Below, in pieces: positions 7,998-17,790 of a stretch of DNA of 64,000 nucleotides (within the stretch, counting starts at the first letter, position 1; each line of letters begins with the position of its first letter). Under the pieces are notes generated by a model. It ran no database searches, had not been told where the DNA came from, and saw nothing but the letters and a program-made list of their open reading frames with translations. The position numbers and the translations under genes were made by a program. The DNA lies in the IMG/VR virus record IMGVR_UViG_3300047392_000199, positions 1 to 64,000 of that record; one strand, written 5' to 3'. Source of the stretch: a virus.

Positions 7998-9506
7998 TTG
8001 GTAATAACATTAACAGACGATAATAGGTTTCTACGAATCGACGAAGCAAGTGAAATTGAAATTGAACAAATTAATTTAAGTCTCACTAAAAGAATTGACG
8101 GATGGAGATTCAACCCCTTAGTTAAGAGGGGAGTATGGGATGGTTACGTCTCGTATATTAAAGATAATAAATGGATTCCTGTAGGTTTATGGAGATATGT
8201 CATGGAAACCTGCAAGGAATACAATTTTGATTTAAAACTAAATGGTATCACCAGATTGTTTGATCGAAATATTACAGCCGAAGGATTTGAAACTTGGGCA
8301 AATTCATTTTTTGATGGTTATCATCTTCAACCAAGAGACTATCAAATTGACGCATCTTATAATATCCTAAAATTCAGAAAATGTCTTGCTGAATTGGCAA
8401 CATCTGCTGGTAAAACGATGATTTCGTTTATGACAGTTGCTTATATGTTAGAGAAACAAAAGGCACAGAAAATCCTTTTTATAGTACCTAATGTTTCACT
8501 GGTTGTACAAGCTAGCGAGGACTTTGTTGATTATAATTGGAGAAACCAAGTGAAGATACGTATCCAACAGATCTACTCAGGTCAGAAAATTAAACCCAAT
8601 TCGAATGTCGTAATTGGTACATATCAATCCCTAATTAAAAAAGAAAAAGAATATTTTGATGACTTTGACGCAGTTATAGTTGATGAAACACATAAAGCAA
8701 AATCACAGTCAATTAAAGATATTCTAGCAAAGTGCAGAAATGCACAATATAAATTTGGTTTATCTGGTACAATTCCAAAAGATGGTACTCTAGATAAACT
8801 AACACTAATGTCCCAAACCGGTCCGGTAATTACTGAAGTAAAAGCAGCTTTCTTACAACAAGAAGGACATATTGCTCAGTGCCGAGTTAAGGTTATTGAA
8901 ATGGATTATGCTCCAGCCGCAACAAAGCAGGCTTTTATGGAGTTAGCACAAAATAGATATGAAAGCAAAGATGTTTTCCAACTCGAACAAAATTATATCA
9001 TCAACAACAAAGCACGCCTTGACTTTGTTGTCAACGTTATTTCCAGAATACCAAGGAATTCTCTTGTACTTTTCCACAGAATCGAACATGGTAAAAAATT
9101 ATACGATGCTCTTCGCCAACGAAGCCAAAAGAAGGTTTATTATGTTGACGGAGGGACAGATTCTGATATTCGAGAAGAATACAAAAAGAAAATGGAAGCT
9201 GGTGAAGAGATCGTCATCGTTGCCTCTTATGGTACGTTTTCTACCGGAATCTCAATTAAAAAGATTCATAGCGTCTTCTTCACAGAATCATTTAAATCAG
9301 AAGTCATCATTAGACAATCAATTGGTCGAGGACTTAGACAACATGAGTCCAAAAAAGAGGTAATTATTGTAGATTTCGTTGATAATTTATCAACACCTGA
9401 TTGGGAATGTTACCTATTTAGACACGGTCAAGTTAGACAACAAATCTATAAGCAAGAAAAATTCAATTTCGACATCAAACAGGTTACATTTGATGGGTCT
9501 GAATAA
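7998..9506 (+). CDS. uvsW: UvsW-like recombination DNA helicase
   Basis: The 502-aa SF2 helicase, almost exactly the length of T4 UvsW (503 aa), unwinds branched recombination and replication intermediates. Motif I is ATSAGKT near 133-140, motif II DETHKA near 228, and motif VI RQSIGRGLRQH near 437. The N-terminal domain contains the family-typical WRFNPLVKRGVWDG. No ATG fits the start: the frame has a stop at 7989-7991, and TTG at 7998 is the first usable codon. The nearby ATG at 7993 is in another frame and closes at once. Confidence 0.85.
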   Translation: MVITLTDDNRFLRIDEASEIEIEQINLSLTKRIDGWRFNPLVKRGVWDGYVSYIKDNKWIPVGLWRYVMETCKEYNFDLKLNGITRLFDRNITAEGFETWANSFFDGYHLQPRDYQIDASYNILKFRKCLAELATSAGKTMISFMTVAYMLEKQKAQKILFIVPNVSLVVQASEDFVDYNWRNQVKIRIQQIYSGQKIKPNSNVVIGTYQSLIKKEKEYFDDFDAVIVDETHKAKSQSIKDILAKCRNAQYKFGLSGTIPKDGTLDKLTLMSQTGPVITEVKAAFLQQEGHIAQCRVKVIEMDYAPAATKQAFMELAQNRYESKDVFQLEQNYIINNKARLDFVVNVISRIPRNSLVLFHRIEHGKKLYDALRQRSQKKVYYVDGGTDSDIREEYKKKMEAGEEIVIVASYGTFSTGISIKKIHSVFFTESFKSEVIIRQSIGRGLRQHESKKEVIIVDFVDNLSTPDWECYLFRHGQVRQQIYKQEKFNFDIKQVTFDGSE

Positions 9507-9530
9507 TGGACAAAGTTCATTAAATCATAC

Positions 9531-9540
9531 GAATATATAA
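9531..9540 (+). promoter_or_regulatory. Late-type promoter box GAATATATAA
   Basis: It lies 29 nt before the start at 9569, matching the spacing used for capsid and tail genes, and marks the following accessory block as late-expressed. Confidence 0.5.
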
Positions 9541-9568
9541 GATAAGACTGTAAAAAAATATTAAAACA

Positions 9569-11551
9569 ATGGAACTAAACAAAATTACATCGTTTAAGAC
9601 TTTCTCAGAATTAAAATCTCAAAAGGATGCAGTTAAAACTGAGCAAGAAAATAAGACGAAAAGAGTTAAATCTTTAGAGAAAATCTCTTCTATTTTAGAT
9701 GAATTGGAAATCAATGATATGTCTGAGTTAGACGAAGAGAAGAAAAAAGCTTTATATGCTAAATTATTTAGTGAAGATCGTGCTGAAGAAATTGAAGCAG
9801 AAATCGTTGCTAAAGGTAAAGAAAAAGATGAATCTGACGAAGTTGGCGATATTGCTGGTAAAGGAGTTGCTGATGAAGTTGAAGAGGATAAAGCTGAAGA
9901 TATCGAAGACGATATTAATAAATTAGGAGAACCTAAAGAGGAAGAGCCTAAAGATGGCGAAGAATTAGAATCTGAACTTGATGAGGCTAAAGTTACATTA
10001 GATGCAATGGAACCAGACGAAAAAGGTCTAGTTGCTTTTTGTAAGAAAAAAGGCATCAAATGGAAAATTGTAAATATGAATGGTCCAGCTGCTAATTACC
10101 CAGAAGTTGAGTACATTGGTAAAAAGAAGGATCTTGAAACAATGATTCAAGATTTTTGGGGTAAAGATAGTGGTTTAGAAGAGTTTATTGAAGAATCTAT
10201 TGTTTCTGAAGCTCGTTCTATTAACAAGATCCAAAATGAATGGACTAAAGTAACAGCTGGTATGGCTGAACTTGCTAAACAATGGAAAGCCGCTGAAGGT
10301 GATGCAAAAGATGCATTACTTACTAAAATGAAAGAAGAAACTGCTAAGAAAAAAGCTTTAGAAGCTGAATTAGATGATGCAGTTACTGGTAAAGATAAAG
10401 ATTTAGAATTAGTAGTTACTGAAGGTAATGCTTTAACTGAAGGTTCTCATGGTATGGCAAAAAGATTACTTCAAGAAATTATTGATGGTAATACTTCAAG
10501 AGCAGAAGGTACTAAAATGTCAAAAGAGTTAGCTGCACATTTTCTAACTTGGGTTGAAAGTTCTCCATTCGGAAAGAAAAACGGAAACTTACCATTAGAT
10601 ATGTTAATTAAAGCATCATTTAACTGGGGTATTGAAAGAGGTTTAGATCCTAAATTAAAAGGTGAATTATCAAAATTAAAAGAAACTGTTAAAGAATCTA
10701 ATGAAATCGAAGAGGGTAATGCTTTTGGAGATGCTGTTAGAAAGGCTAAAGAAGCTGGAGAGAAGGAATTCGAATTTGACGGTAAGAAATATAAAGTTGA
10801 AGAGTCTAAACACAATCCATCTGTTAAAGTGGTTGTAGAATCTGTAAATGAAGCAAAGCAATTTGATAAAGATTATGCAGATATGGAAACTTCTATTAAA
10901 AGAGGTATTGGTTGGATCGATCCAGACTACGTTGGAGATACATGGGAAAATTCATCAGATTCGATTGACTTCGAATTAGTTAAAGTTGAACTTTATAAAA
11001 GATTATTAAAAGCTGGTCTTTTATGGTATGGCGATGATGAAAAAGAAACTCAAGTTAAATCTCTAAAAGAATTAGGTATTAAAGAATCAGTTGTTAATGA
11101 AGCTGAAATTAAATCTGAAGATGAATTTAAAGATTATGCAATGACTGTTTTGAAAAAGGCATTTGGTGACGAATTTGATGAAGCTAAAGCTGGAGAAGTA
11201 GTTGATGGTATTCTTAAAAAATGTGACGGTGATTTCGGTGCTGCAGTTGGAATGTTAACAAGTTCTCTTGGAGAATCTGTTACTAACGAAACAATTGATG
11301 TTTCATATTGGGAAGATTACAATGATGATACTTCTGGTCATGCAGATCCATCATATGCAACTAAAGTAAAAGTTTTTGATATTGCATTTGAAGAAGCTGT
11401 AGAAACATGGAATGAAGAAGCAGACGGCGAAGAAAATCAAATTGATGACGATCAAGCTAGAAAGATTGAAAAATTAGCATACGAATTCTATAAGAGAAAA
11501 AGATGGATTTCAATCAATATTATTCACGCAATGATCGCACAGGAATCCTAA
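9569..11551 (+). CDS. Polyprotein-like acidic late protein, probably packaged in the head
   Basis: The 660-aa, very Lys/Glu/Asp/Ala-rich protein has no known catalytic motif. Short separators that resemble prohead-protease sites recur: SIVSEAR (about 210), ALTEG, EIEEG, ESVNEA, ESVVNEA and GESVTNE. They divide the chain into compact 50-100 residue modules. One module contains KEFEFDGKKYKV, a small element I have seen in other T4-like phages. T4 gp21 cuts after (L/I)xE before A, G or S, and several sites here fit, allowing Val for Leu. It has a late box upstream and a terminator downstream, so it is a one-gene unit. Its function is unknown; a head-internal protein cut into pieces is my inference. 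Confidence 0.5.
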   Translation: MELNKITSFKTFSELKSQKDAVKTEQENKTKRVKSLEKISSILDELEINDMSELDEEKKKALYAKLFSEDRAEEIEAEIVAKGKEKDESDEVGDIAGKGVADEVEEDKAEDIEDDINKLGEPKEEEPKDGEELESELDEAKVTLDAMEPDEKGLVAFCKKKGIKWKIVNMNGPAANYPEVEYIGKKKDLETMIQDFWGKDSGLEEFIEESIVSEARSINKIQNEWTKVTAGMAELAKQWKAAEGDAKDALLTKMKEETAKKKALEAELDDAVTGKDKDLELVVTEGNALTEGSHGMAKRLLQEIIDGNTSRAEGTKMSKELAAHFLTWVESSPFGKKNGNLPLDMLIKASFNWGIERGLDPKLKGELSKLKETVKESNEIEEGNAFGDAVRKAKEAGEKEFEFDGKKYKVEESKHNPSVKVVVESVNEAKQFDKDYADMETSIKRGIGWIDPDYVGDTWENSSDSIDFELVKVELYKRLLKAGLLWYGDDEKETQVKSLKELGIKESVVNEAEIKSEDEFKDYAMTVLKKAFGDEFDEAKAGEVVDGILKKCDGDFGAAVGMLTSSLGESVTNETIDVSYWEDYNDDTSGHADPSYATKVKVFDIAFEEAVETWNEEADGEENQIDDDQARKIEKLAYEFYKRKRWISINIIHAMIAQES

Positions 11552-11569
11552 TAAAATAGAATAAATATT

Positions 11570-11601
11570 AGACCTGAGTATAAAACACTCAGGTCTTTTT
11601 T
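11570..11601 (+). terminator. Intrinsic terminator
   Basis: AGACCTGAG pairs with CTCAGGTCT across a 9-nt loop, followed by a run of T. It closes the 9569-11551 unit. The next start codon is only about 8 nt beyond the T run. Confidence 0.8.
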
Positions 11602-11608
11602 GAATATT

Positions 11609-12889
11609 ATGAAACTACACAACTACAACGGATTCTTACTAGAAAAATGGAACTCAAAGTTTCCATCTTTAGTAATGGAAGGTGGTGCAGCAGGTCACAT
11701 GATGCACCCATTTGACGATAACTCATTGACCTTCGGAGACATGAAACAATTAATTGATTCTGCTTTACAGGGTCGTTTGGACTTTGAAGAGGCTCCAACT
11801 GAAAAAACAGATGGACAGAATCTATTTGTTACAGTTACTGCGGCAGGTAAAGTTTTATTTGCCAGAAATAAAGGACAAATGGCTAACCCAATTGATTTAA
11901 ACTCAATCATTTCGATGTTCAAGGATCACCCATCTGCTGGAGTAAGAGATACATTCACTTACGCAGCTAGTGACTTAGCAAGTGCATTAGGATCACTAAA
12001 GGGATCAGACTTAGAAGACTTTAATGATGGTAAATCATTTATGAACATGGAGTTAATCTATTCTGGAAATTCAAATGTAATTAATTATGACCGTGATGTT
12101 ATTCAATTCCATGGTATTGTTCATACTGATGGAGCTGGAAATCAAATAGGTTCTGATTCTAGTGTAGCTAGAAAAGTACAAGCCGCTCTTAATAAAGTGG
12201 AAGCTGACGTACAAAAGACATTTAAAATTATTCCTCCACAAGATTTACAGATTGGAAAAACTGTAAACTTTGACGAGAAAAAGAAATACTTTTTAGACAA
12301 AGTTCAAGCTCTAGAAAATACTTATAAATTATCTGATTCAGATCCTGTATCTAAATACCATGAAATGTGGTGGACTGAATTAATTGCTAAAACCTTTCCT
12401 GATTTAGATACAATTACACAAGCTGGATTGGTACAAAGATGGGCATTTGATGACAAGAAAACATTAAACATGCGAGATGTTAGTAAACAAATTGGTGATA
12501 GTGAATATAAAAAACTACAGGAATTTGAAAAAACTGATGCTAAAAAGAAATACAAAGAAAACATTATGCCATTCGAGAATATCTTTCTTGAATTAGGTTC
12601 AGTCGTATTAAAGAATGTTTCAAATTTATTAGCAGCAAACCCAGATCAAGAAATGCAGAGACTTCACAATCAAATTAGAACTGAAGCTGACAAAATCAAA
12701 CAAAACGGAGACCTTTCACAAATTTCAAAAGTTGAATCAGAATTGGCACGTTTAGAAAGAATTGGAGGAATTGATTCAATTATTCCAAGTGAAGGTTTAG
12801 TTTTTAAATTTAAAGGTAAATTGTACAAATTAACTGGTACATTCGCTGCAATAAATCAATTAATGGGTATTATAAAATACGGAAGATAA
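11609..12889 (+). CDS. KxDG nucleotidyltransferase / ligase-like protein
   Basis: The 426-aa product carries the core motifs of covalent nucleotidyltransferases (RNA/DNA ligase and capping-enzyme superfamily). Motif I is EKTDG with Lys66. FARNKG follows, then a motif III-like FMNMELI with Glu148 and QFHGIV after it. Near the C-terminus SEGLVFKFKG combines motif IV (EG) and motif V (KFK). From memory it resembles an uncharacterised family of cyanophage T4-like proteins with a KWDG motif. The N-terminus (YNGFLLEK, then LVMEGG) may be a capsid-targeting and cleavage signal. I use ATG 11609 rather than the in-frame TTG at 11600, which lies in the terminator T tract. It is tightly followed by a second ligase-like gene. 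Confidence 0.6.
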   Translation: MKLHNYNGFLLEKWNSKFPSLVMEGGAAGHMMHPFDDNSLTFGDMKQLIDSALQGRLDFEEAPTEKTDGQNLFVTVTAAGKVLFARNKGQMANPIDLNSIISMFKDHPSAGVRDTFTYAASDLASALGSLKGSDLEDFNDGKSFMNMELIYSGNSNVINYDRDVIQFHGIVHTDGAGNQIGSDSSVARKVQAALNKVEADVQKTFKIIPPQDLQIGKTVNFDEKKKYFLDKVQALENTYKLSDSDPVSKYHEMWWTELIAKTFPDLDTITQAGLVQRWAFDDKKTLNMRDVSKQIGDSEYKKLQEFEKTDAKKKYKENIMPFENIFLELGSVVLKNVSNLLAANPDQEMQRLHNQIRTEADKIKQNGDLSQISKVESELARLERIGGIDSIIPSEGLVFKFKGKLYKLTGTFAAINQLMGIIKYGR

Positions 12890-12890
12890 A

Positions 12891-14744
12891 ATGGCACTAC
12901 AAAAACTTAGAGATTTCTATCAATCTTCGAACACTGAAGTATTCAATGACTTAATGAAGAATAAAGTTGTTGTGTCAGAAAAGATAGCAGCACCTTCTCT
13001 TTATGTTAGAAGAGGTTTAAATGGTTTTGAATTTTTTAAAAATGGAACCAGTGAAGAACTATCGATTATTGATAGAACTTTAGTATCTTTGTATGAAACT
13101 GCAATTAAATATTTTCAAGGACTTTCTCCTGAAATTAAACAATCTATGCCAATAGATTGGAAATTTGGATTTGAATATCTTCCAGAAGGAGATGCGTCTC
13201 CTTTAGATTACGATTCAGTTCCATTAAACTATTTAATACTTACTCATATCCAAGTTACCGGAGATAATGGTAAGCCAAGAAAGATTATTAATGATACTCA
13301 TGTCCTAAACAAATGGGCAAAAACTTTTGAAGTTCAACAACCACCAGTTCTTTTTGAAGGAATGTTAGATTCAAATCAACAAGCTCAATTAAGAAATTTG
13401 GTATCAATGAGTAACGAACAATACCAACAAGAATTCTCTGATAAATCTTTTACAAGAGAAGCATTTCATATCTTCAATAGAAATTTATCAAAATCTACAT
13501 TAAACGATAATTTAGATAAAGAAATCGATGGTTTAATTATCTCATTTGTAGAAGGTACAAAAATCAAATCATTTAAAATGGAAGCCTTTGACCGTGTAAA
13601 TGAGTCAAATGAAGATAGAGAGTCAAGTCATATGTACCAGATCACAATGGTTGACTTATTAGAATTCTTAAATGATTACAATTTAGACGAAATTGAATTA
13701 AACGAGGAGAACTCGGATTTACGATACATTGAATTAGTTTCAGCTATCTACAATCAATATCTAAACAAAAATGCATTTAAATATGTTGGAGCTAAATTTG
13801 ATTCAGCTAGCTTTGCTACTGCAGAATGCTTCCAACTTAATACACAATATATTAAAAACGAAACAACATTAAAGTATCTTGAGAACAACGTTCTTTCTGA
13901 ACTTTATAAAATTGTTGTTGGTAGTTTAAGAAAGAAACGAGTTAAAGAGAGTTCAATTATTACTGGACTTTTATTTACTCAATTAAATGAAATCGTAGAA
14001 AAGATCGAACAAAAAATCTTTGTTGAAAATTCTGACGAAAATGCAGTATATGATTTTAAAAATTATATTATTCATGATCGAGTAGCAAACAGTCAAAAAA
14101 TTACTGAAGCTCTTAAAGTTGATTATCCATCACAAGGAAAAGAGAAAGTAAATATCTTTGTTGGTAGATTCCAACCTTTTACTCTAGGACACGTTAAGGT
14201 TTTAGAAACTCTTTACAAGCAAAACGGATTCCCAGTTATAGTATTTTTAGTTAAAGCAAAAACTGTTAAGAAAGAGGATGCTGTTAAACGTCCTTATGAT
14301 GTTGAAACACAAATTGAAATGTTTAACAATGTACAAAGAGAATATAAATTCTTAAAGCAAGTTATTGTTGTTCCTTCTGCTGCAATTGATGTTATGTTTA
14401 ATCAACTTAGACCAAATTACGAACCAGTTCTTTGGGGTACTGGAACTGACCGAATGAAAGCATATGGATATATGGTTAATAATGACAAGTATCGTGATGA
14501 ACTTGGAGTTTTACCAGAATTTGGTTTATATGAAATCCAAAGAGGAGATGATGATATTTCTGCAACAAAGGTTAGACAATCTTTACTTGATGACAACGTT
14601 AAAGAATTTAATAAAATGACCCCAAACTCGCTTCACTCTATGTTTAATGACCTTAAACAAAAATTAGAGACTTCTATTGCTAACGAATCAATAGTACATG
14701 AAGAAGAGTTTTTAACATTCGAACAATTTATAAACAAGATATAA
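12891..14744 (+). CDS. Fusion: ligase-like domain + NMNAT-type nucleotidyltransferase
   Basis: The 617-aa product. N-terminal half: SEKIAAPSLYV (Lys31), FGFEYL (Glu95), EIDGLIISF (Glu211) and KSFKME (226-231) follow the motif order of ligase-type nucleotidyltransferases, but motif I lacks the usual Asp-Gly. A helical linker follows. C-terminal part: GRFQPFTLGH (425-434) and ISATKVR (556-562) are the signature pair of cytidylyltransferase-like enzymes such as NMN adenylyltransferase. The last residues (LTFEQFINKI) look like the capsid-targeting motif, but at the C-terminus. It starts 1 nt after the previous stop and overlaps the next start. The domain pairing suggests NAD or nucleotide-cofactor chemistry linked to nucleic-acid end repair; the substrate is unknown. 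Confidence 0.65.
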   Translation: MALQKLRDFYQSSNTEVFNDLMKNKVVVSEKIAAPSLYVRRGLNGFEFFKNGTSEELSIIDRTLVSLYETAIKYFQGLSPEIKQSMPIDWKFGFEYLPEGDASPLDYDSVPLNYLILTHIQVTGDNGKPRKIINDTHVLNKWAKTFEVQQPPVLFEGMLDSNQQAQLRNLVSMSNEQYQQEFSDKSFTREAFHIFNRNLSKSTLNDNLDKEIDGLIISFVEGTKIKSFKMEAFDRVNESNEDRESSHMYQITMVDLLEFLNDYNLDEIELNEENSDLRYIELVSAIYNQYLNKNAFKYVGAKFDSASFATAECFQLNTQYIKNETTLKYLENNVLSELYKIVVGSLRKKRVKESSIITGLLFTQLNEIVEKIEQKIFVENSDENAVYDFKNYIIHDRVANSQKITEALKVDYPSQGKEKVNIFVGRFQPFTLGHVKVLETLYKQNGFPVIVFLVKAKTVKKEDAVKRPYDVETQIEMFNNVQREYKFLKQVIVVPSAAIDVMFNQLRPNYEPVLWGTGTDRMKAYGYMVNNDKYRDELGVLPEFGLYEIQRGDDDISATKVRQSLLDDNVKEFNKMTPNSLHSMFNDLKQKLETSIANESIVHEEEFLTFEQFINKI

Positions 14745-15853
14745 TGGCACAAACAAACGGAGACATTAGAGCAAGATTTGCTGCAGCGTTATCAGCATTA
14801 GAAGAACTTAATGAAGGTTCTGAAATTCCGGTTTCTATCGGTAAAGATGTAATTGGAACAGTAAAACCAAATGATACTGATACTATTGACCATCTTAAAA
14901 GTTTAGTAAATTCATCAGCTTCTAAAGAAGCTGTTATTACCTTTCTTTTAGGAATTGGTTACCCTGCTGACCAAGCAGAAATATTGTTTACAATTCTTTC
15001 TAGAAATAATGATTTAGGATCTTTTGCTAGTTATATTCAAAATAGAACAATAACAATATCAAGTTTACTTGGTAAAGTTTCTGATGCAAATAGTATTAAT
15101 TCAAGCATTGGAGTACCTGGAAAAGCATCAGTTGGTTTTTATGGTATGTCATGGAGAACTTCTCCGCCAATGGGACCTGGAGAAGTATGGTTAAGTACCG
15201 TATTAGCAGGTGGTAGAAGACCTAATGGATCTGAAAAAGGAGACGTTATTGTTGATGGTACTGAATTAGAAGTTAAAGGTCCAAATGGCCGTTTAATCGG
15301 TCAAAGTGGATATGGAGACGCTAAGCAAATGAGAGTTCATTTTTATAATGCAATGACAAATATTGCTGCTAATTTAGGACATACTGATTTTACTGCAATT
15401 GACAGTGGTAAAGATAATTTCTGGAATGTTGGTAAAAAATCTGGAGAAGGAATTGAAACTAATTTAAAAGCAATCTCTAAATTAAATAAAGGTTTCTCTT
15501 CTAAAGATACATTAATGATTTCTGCTGAAATCATTGGCGCATTTAGAAATTACCTACTTAATTTAGATGTTTCTAAATATTCTGGAGTATTATCAAATTG
15601 TATTGGCAAAGATGGATCTATTAATACTGATAAATGGCATGCTGAAATATTACCAATGTATTTTGAATATTATCACTCTCATGAGTTATTTAGTTATATA
15701 GCTTTCACCTCTAGTAATGGTAAGTTTTTATTAATTGATGCTTCTACATTTAGAGATGCTTATAATAGAGGGTTAATTAATTTTACAGCAGCACCAAGTT
15801 TTACTAATGGAGCAGGTTCCCAAGGTGGAACTTATGGTATAACTATAAAATAA
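14744..15853 (+). CDS. PD-(D/E)xK nuclease-like protein
   Basis: In this 369-aa product the centre has a restriction-endonuclease-like core: Glu147 in PGEVWL, then GDVIVDG with Asp167, and ELEVKG with Glu176 and Lys178. The spacing fits E...D...ExK. The N-terminus contains EELNEGSE, a good LxE-G prohead protease site near residue 24, so the first ~24 residues may be a capsid-targeting propeptide. The start overlaps the previous stop (TAATG), making a tight three-gene unit with the two ligase-like proteins. DNA cleavage is inferred from the motif only. It could act on host DNA early after ejection. Confidence 0.5.
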   Translation: MAQTNGDIRARFAAALSALEELNEGSEIPVSIGKDVIGTVKPNDTDTIDHLKSLVNSSASKEAVITFLLGIGYPADQAEILFTILSRNNDLGSFASYIQNRTITISSLLGKVSDANSINSSIGVPGKASVGFYGMSWRTSPPMGPGEVWLSTVLAGGRRPNGSEKGDVIVDGTELEVKGPNGRLIGQSGYGDAKQMRVHFYNAMTNIAANLGHTDFTAIDSGKDNFWNVGKKSGEGIETNLKAISKLNKGFSSKDTLMISAEIIGAFRNYLLNLDVSKYSGVLSNCIGKDGSINTDKWHAEILPMYFEYYHSHELFSYIAFTSSNGKFLLIDASTFRDAYNRGLINFTAAPSFTNGAGSQGGTYGITIK

Positions 15854-15856
15854 TCT

Positions 15857-15864
15857 GATATATA
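15857..15864 (+). promoter_or_regulatory. Late-type promoter box GATATATA
   Basis: It lies 25 nt before the start at 15889 and would drive the 15889-18525 genes late. Confidence 0.5.
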
Positions 15865-15888
15865 GAGTATAAAAATAAGAATTTAAGA

Positions 15889-17232
15889 ATGAATTTTGAC
15901 GATTTTTTACAATCACTTAACGAATCTGAAGCAGTAAATGAAGCTGGAATTGTCCTAAAAAGACAATATACTGAAGCTCATCCTGCTAAAACTGCATCTA
16001 AAACTGCAGTTATTCGTAATAAAGTTATTGAAGCCATCAAAGATGGTAAATTAACTAAAGAAGAATTCAACCTAATTTTAACTAAAGTTTCTGAAGATCA
16101 GAAGAGATGGTTAAAAAGAAATAACCACTTCTTTAATCTTTCTGAAGATGGTGTTACATTGTCAAAAGCAGGACTTAAAATCTATAATGAGCTTACAAAA
16201 GAAAATAAAATACAAAATAAACCTAGATTTGAAATGAAAAGATTAGTAGAATCATTCTCAGAATTTGTTGAGAATAATAAATTAAATGAAGCATTTGCAT
16301 CTTCAAAGCTTGCAAGTCTTTTGACTGGAGGCGCAAAAATGCCAAAGGATCTTCCAGGTGCATTCTATAGTATGTCACAATTAGCACTTGATAAAATTCA
16401 AGATATTGATATTATTGAAATGGATCCAGAAACTGCTAAAAAAGAAAAAAGAGCTAACGCTGTATATTTTTATTTTACAACAAATGAAAAAGAGAATCCA
16501 TACACTCAACAAGATTGGGGTACAAGAACAATTCCAGCAAACACTCTATTAGCTATTACTAATGGTCAAAATGAATGGATGAATGCTGAATGGTCAAGCA
16601 GATATGGTAGATCATCAAGCAAAACTTTAAAAGTAACTAAAAGAGATGATTCTGCTGGTATTTCAAAATCTTCTGCAAACTCTAGTTATGGTTCTAAAAT
16701 CTCAAGCTTAAAACAAGTTGTTGAACTTGCTGATAGAGCATATTGTTTAGATTTAGATATTCTTAGAGCAAGATATTCTACAAGAACTTTAAAAGATGAA
16801 AGATACGCTGCTAAAAAAGGAGCTATCGCATTCCAAACTGATAAAGATTTTAAAGCAGAAAACTTAAAGAGATACAATGAAATTTTAGCTACTAAAGCAG
16901 CCGCATTACCATTAGATTCTCTAGTTGCAAATGCAATTGATACAATCGCTGGTCAAATCAAAGATGGTTTAGCTAAAGGTTTAAAAGGAAGATACGATGA
17001 ACTTATTGTTGGTTTAGATCCAAAAGGAAGAGAAGTTAAAATGAATGATGCTGCAAATCTAATGAGAAATATCTTAGATGAATATTCTAGATACGTTGGA
17101 GATGCTGCTCAACAAGAAAAAGAAGTAGCTGCAGGTTACGGTGGTTCTTACTACGAAGGTAGCATGAAACAACGCGCTAAAAATCTTCAAGATTACATGA
17201 AGAAAATTGACAACTTAAACTATGCTTGGTAA
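15889..17232 (+). CDS. Probable head-internal protein, unknown function
   Basis: The 447-aa product begins with a targeting-like segment (FDDFLQSLNE, then EAVNEAG). A second copy of the same kind of motif occurs near residue 120 (SFSEFVENNKLNEAF), as if a ~125-residue prodomain were removed by the prohead protease. Downstream are a Ser/Lys/Arg-rich region and helical segments; a WSSRYGRSSS stretch stands out. I recognise no enzyme family. Size and late expression would be compatible with an internal effector such as T4 Alt, but no ADP-ribosyltransferase motif is convincing. Confidence 0.5.
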   Translation: MNFDDFLQSLNESEAVNEAGIVLKRQYTEAHPAKTASKTAVIRNKVIEAIKDGKLTKEEFNLILTKVSEDQKRWLKRNNHFFNLSEDGVTLSKAGLKIYNELTKENKIQNKPRFEMKRLVESFSEFVENNKLNEAFASSKLASLLTGGAKMPKDLPGAFYSMSQLALDKIQDIDIIEMDPETAKKEKRANAVYFYFTTNEKENPYTQQDWGTRTIPANTLLAITNGQNEWMNAEWSSRYGRSSSKTLKVTKRDDSAGISKSSANSSYGSKISSLKQVVELADRAYCLDLDILRARYSTRTLKDERYAAKKGAIAFQTDKDFKAENLKRYNEILATKAAALPLDSLVANAIDTIAGQIKDGLAKGLKGRYDELIVGLDPKGREVKMNDAANLMRNILDEYSRYVGDAAQQEKEVAAGYGGSYYEGSMKQRAKNLQDYMKKIDNLNYAW

Positions 17233-17236
17233 TAAT

Positions 17237-17782
17237 ATGAAACATGTACAACTATACGAACAATTCGTAACTGAAAAAGCATACCAATTGACTGGAATTT
17301 ACGGTGCAAAAGGTATTATTGGAAAAGTTCTATTTGCTTTTAAGAAAGAAATCGAACGAATTAAATACGAAGGAGATGCTGACTCAACTTTAGCAGAACT
17401 TAATGACGTTTGGACCAAATGGGCTGATAAAGACGGCGCAAAAATCATCGAACAGGAAGTAATGAGAGTTGTTAATAACAAAGAAGCTATCGTTTATATA
17501 GTTGCAACTTTATCTAAAGCTCAATGGATTGCAGATGTAGTTAATAGATTAAATACACCGACTGGTACAGAACTTTTTGTTTCTTTAAACCATGATTTTG
17601 TGATTAACGTTGGTTTTGCAGATGATGTTGATGGAAATAAATTCTCTAGAAAACTTGATGGTATGACAAATACTGCAATTCCAGTAGATATAACTGAAAT
17701 CGTTGGATCTTTTGATTCTGCAATAGGTTATAATAACGTTGAAATCAGAAAGAACATCTTTTTATCAATAGATGCAAAATAA
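17237..17782 (+). CDS. Small protein with capsid-targeting-like N-terminus
   Basis: The 181-aa product begins MKHVQLYEQFVTEKAY, matching the [FY]xx[FY][ILV]xE motif shared by several proteins here. I prefer ATG 17237 over 17222 because it places that motif at the N-terminus as in its relatives; the earlier start overlaps the previous gene. The remainder looks like a compact alpha/beta domain, and I do not recognise it. A second head-internal protein downstream of 15889 is the simplest reading. Confidence 0.5.
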   Translation: MKHVQLYEQFVTEKAYQLTGIYGAKGIIGKVLFAFKKEIERIKYEGDADSTLAELNDVWTKWADKDGAKIIEQEVMRVVNNKEAIVYIVATLSKAQWIADVVNRLNTPTGTELFVSLNHDFVINVGFADDVDGNKFSRKLDGMTNTAIPVDITEIVGSFDSAIGYNNVEIRKNIFLSIDAK

Positions 17783-17790
17783 TTTATAAG

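Noticed and set aside
9619-10059. Long minus-strand ORF opposite the 660-aa acidic protein
   Set aside because: Ser-rich translation is the antisense shadow of Asp/Glu/Lys-rich coding; no promoter or sensible protein features.
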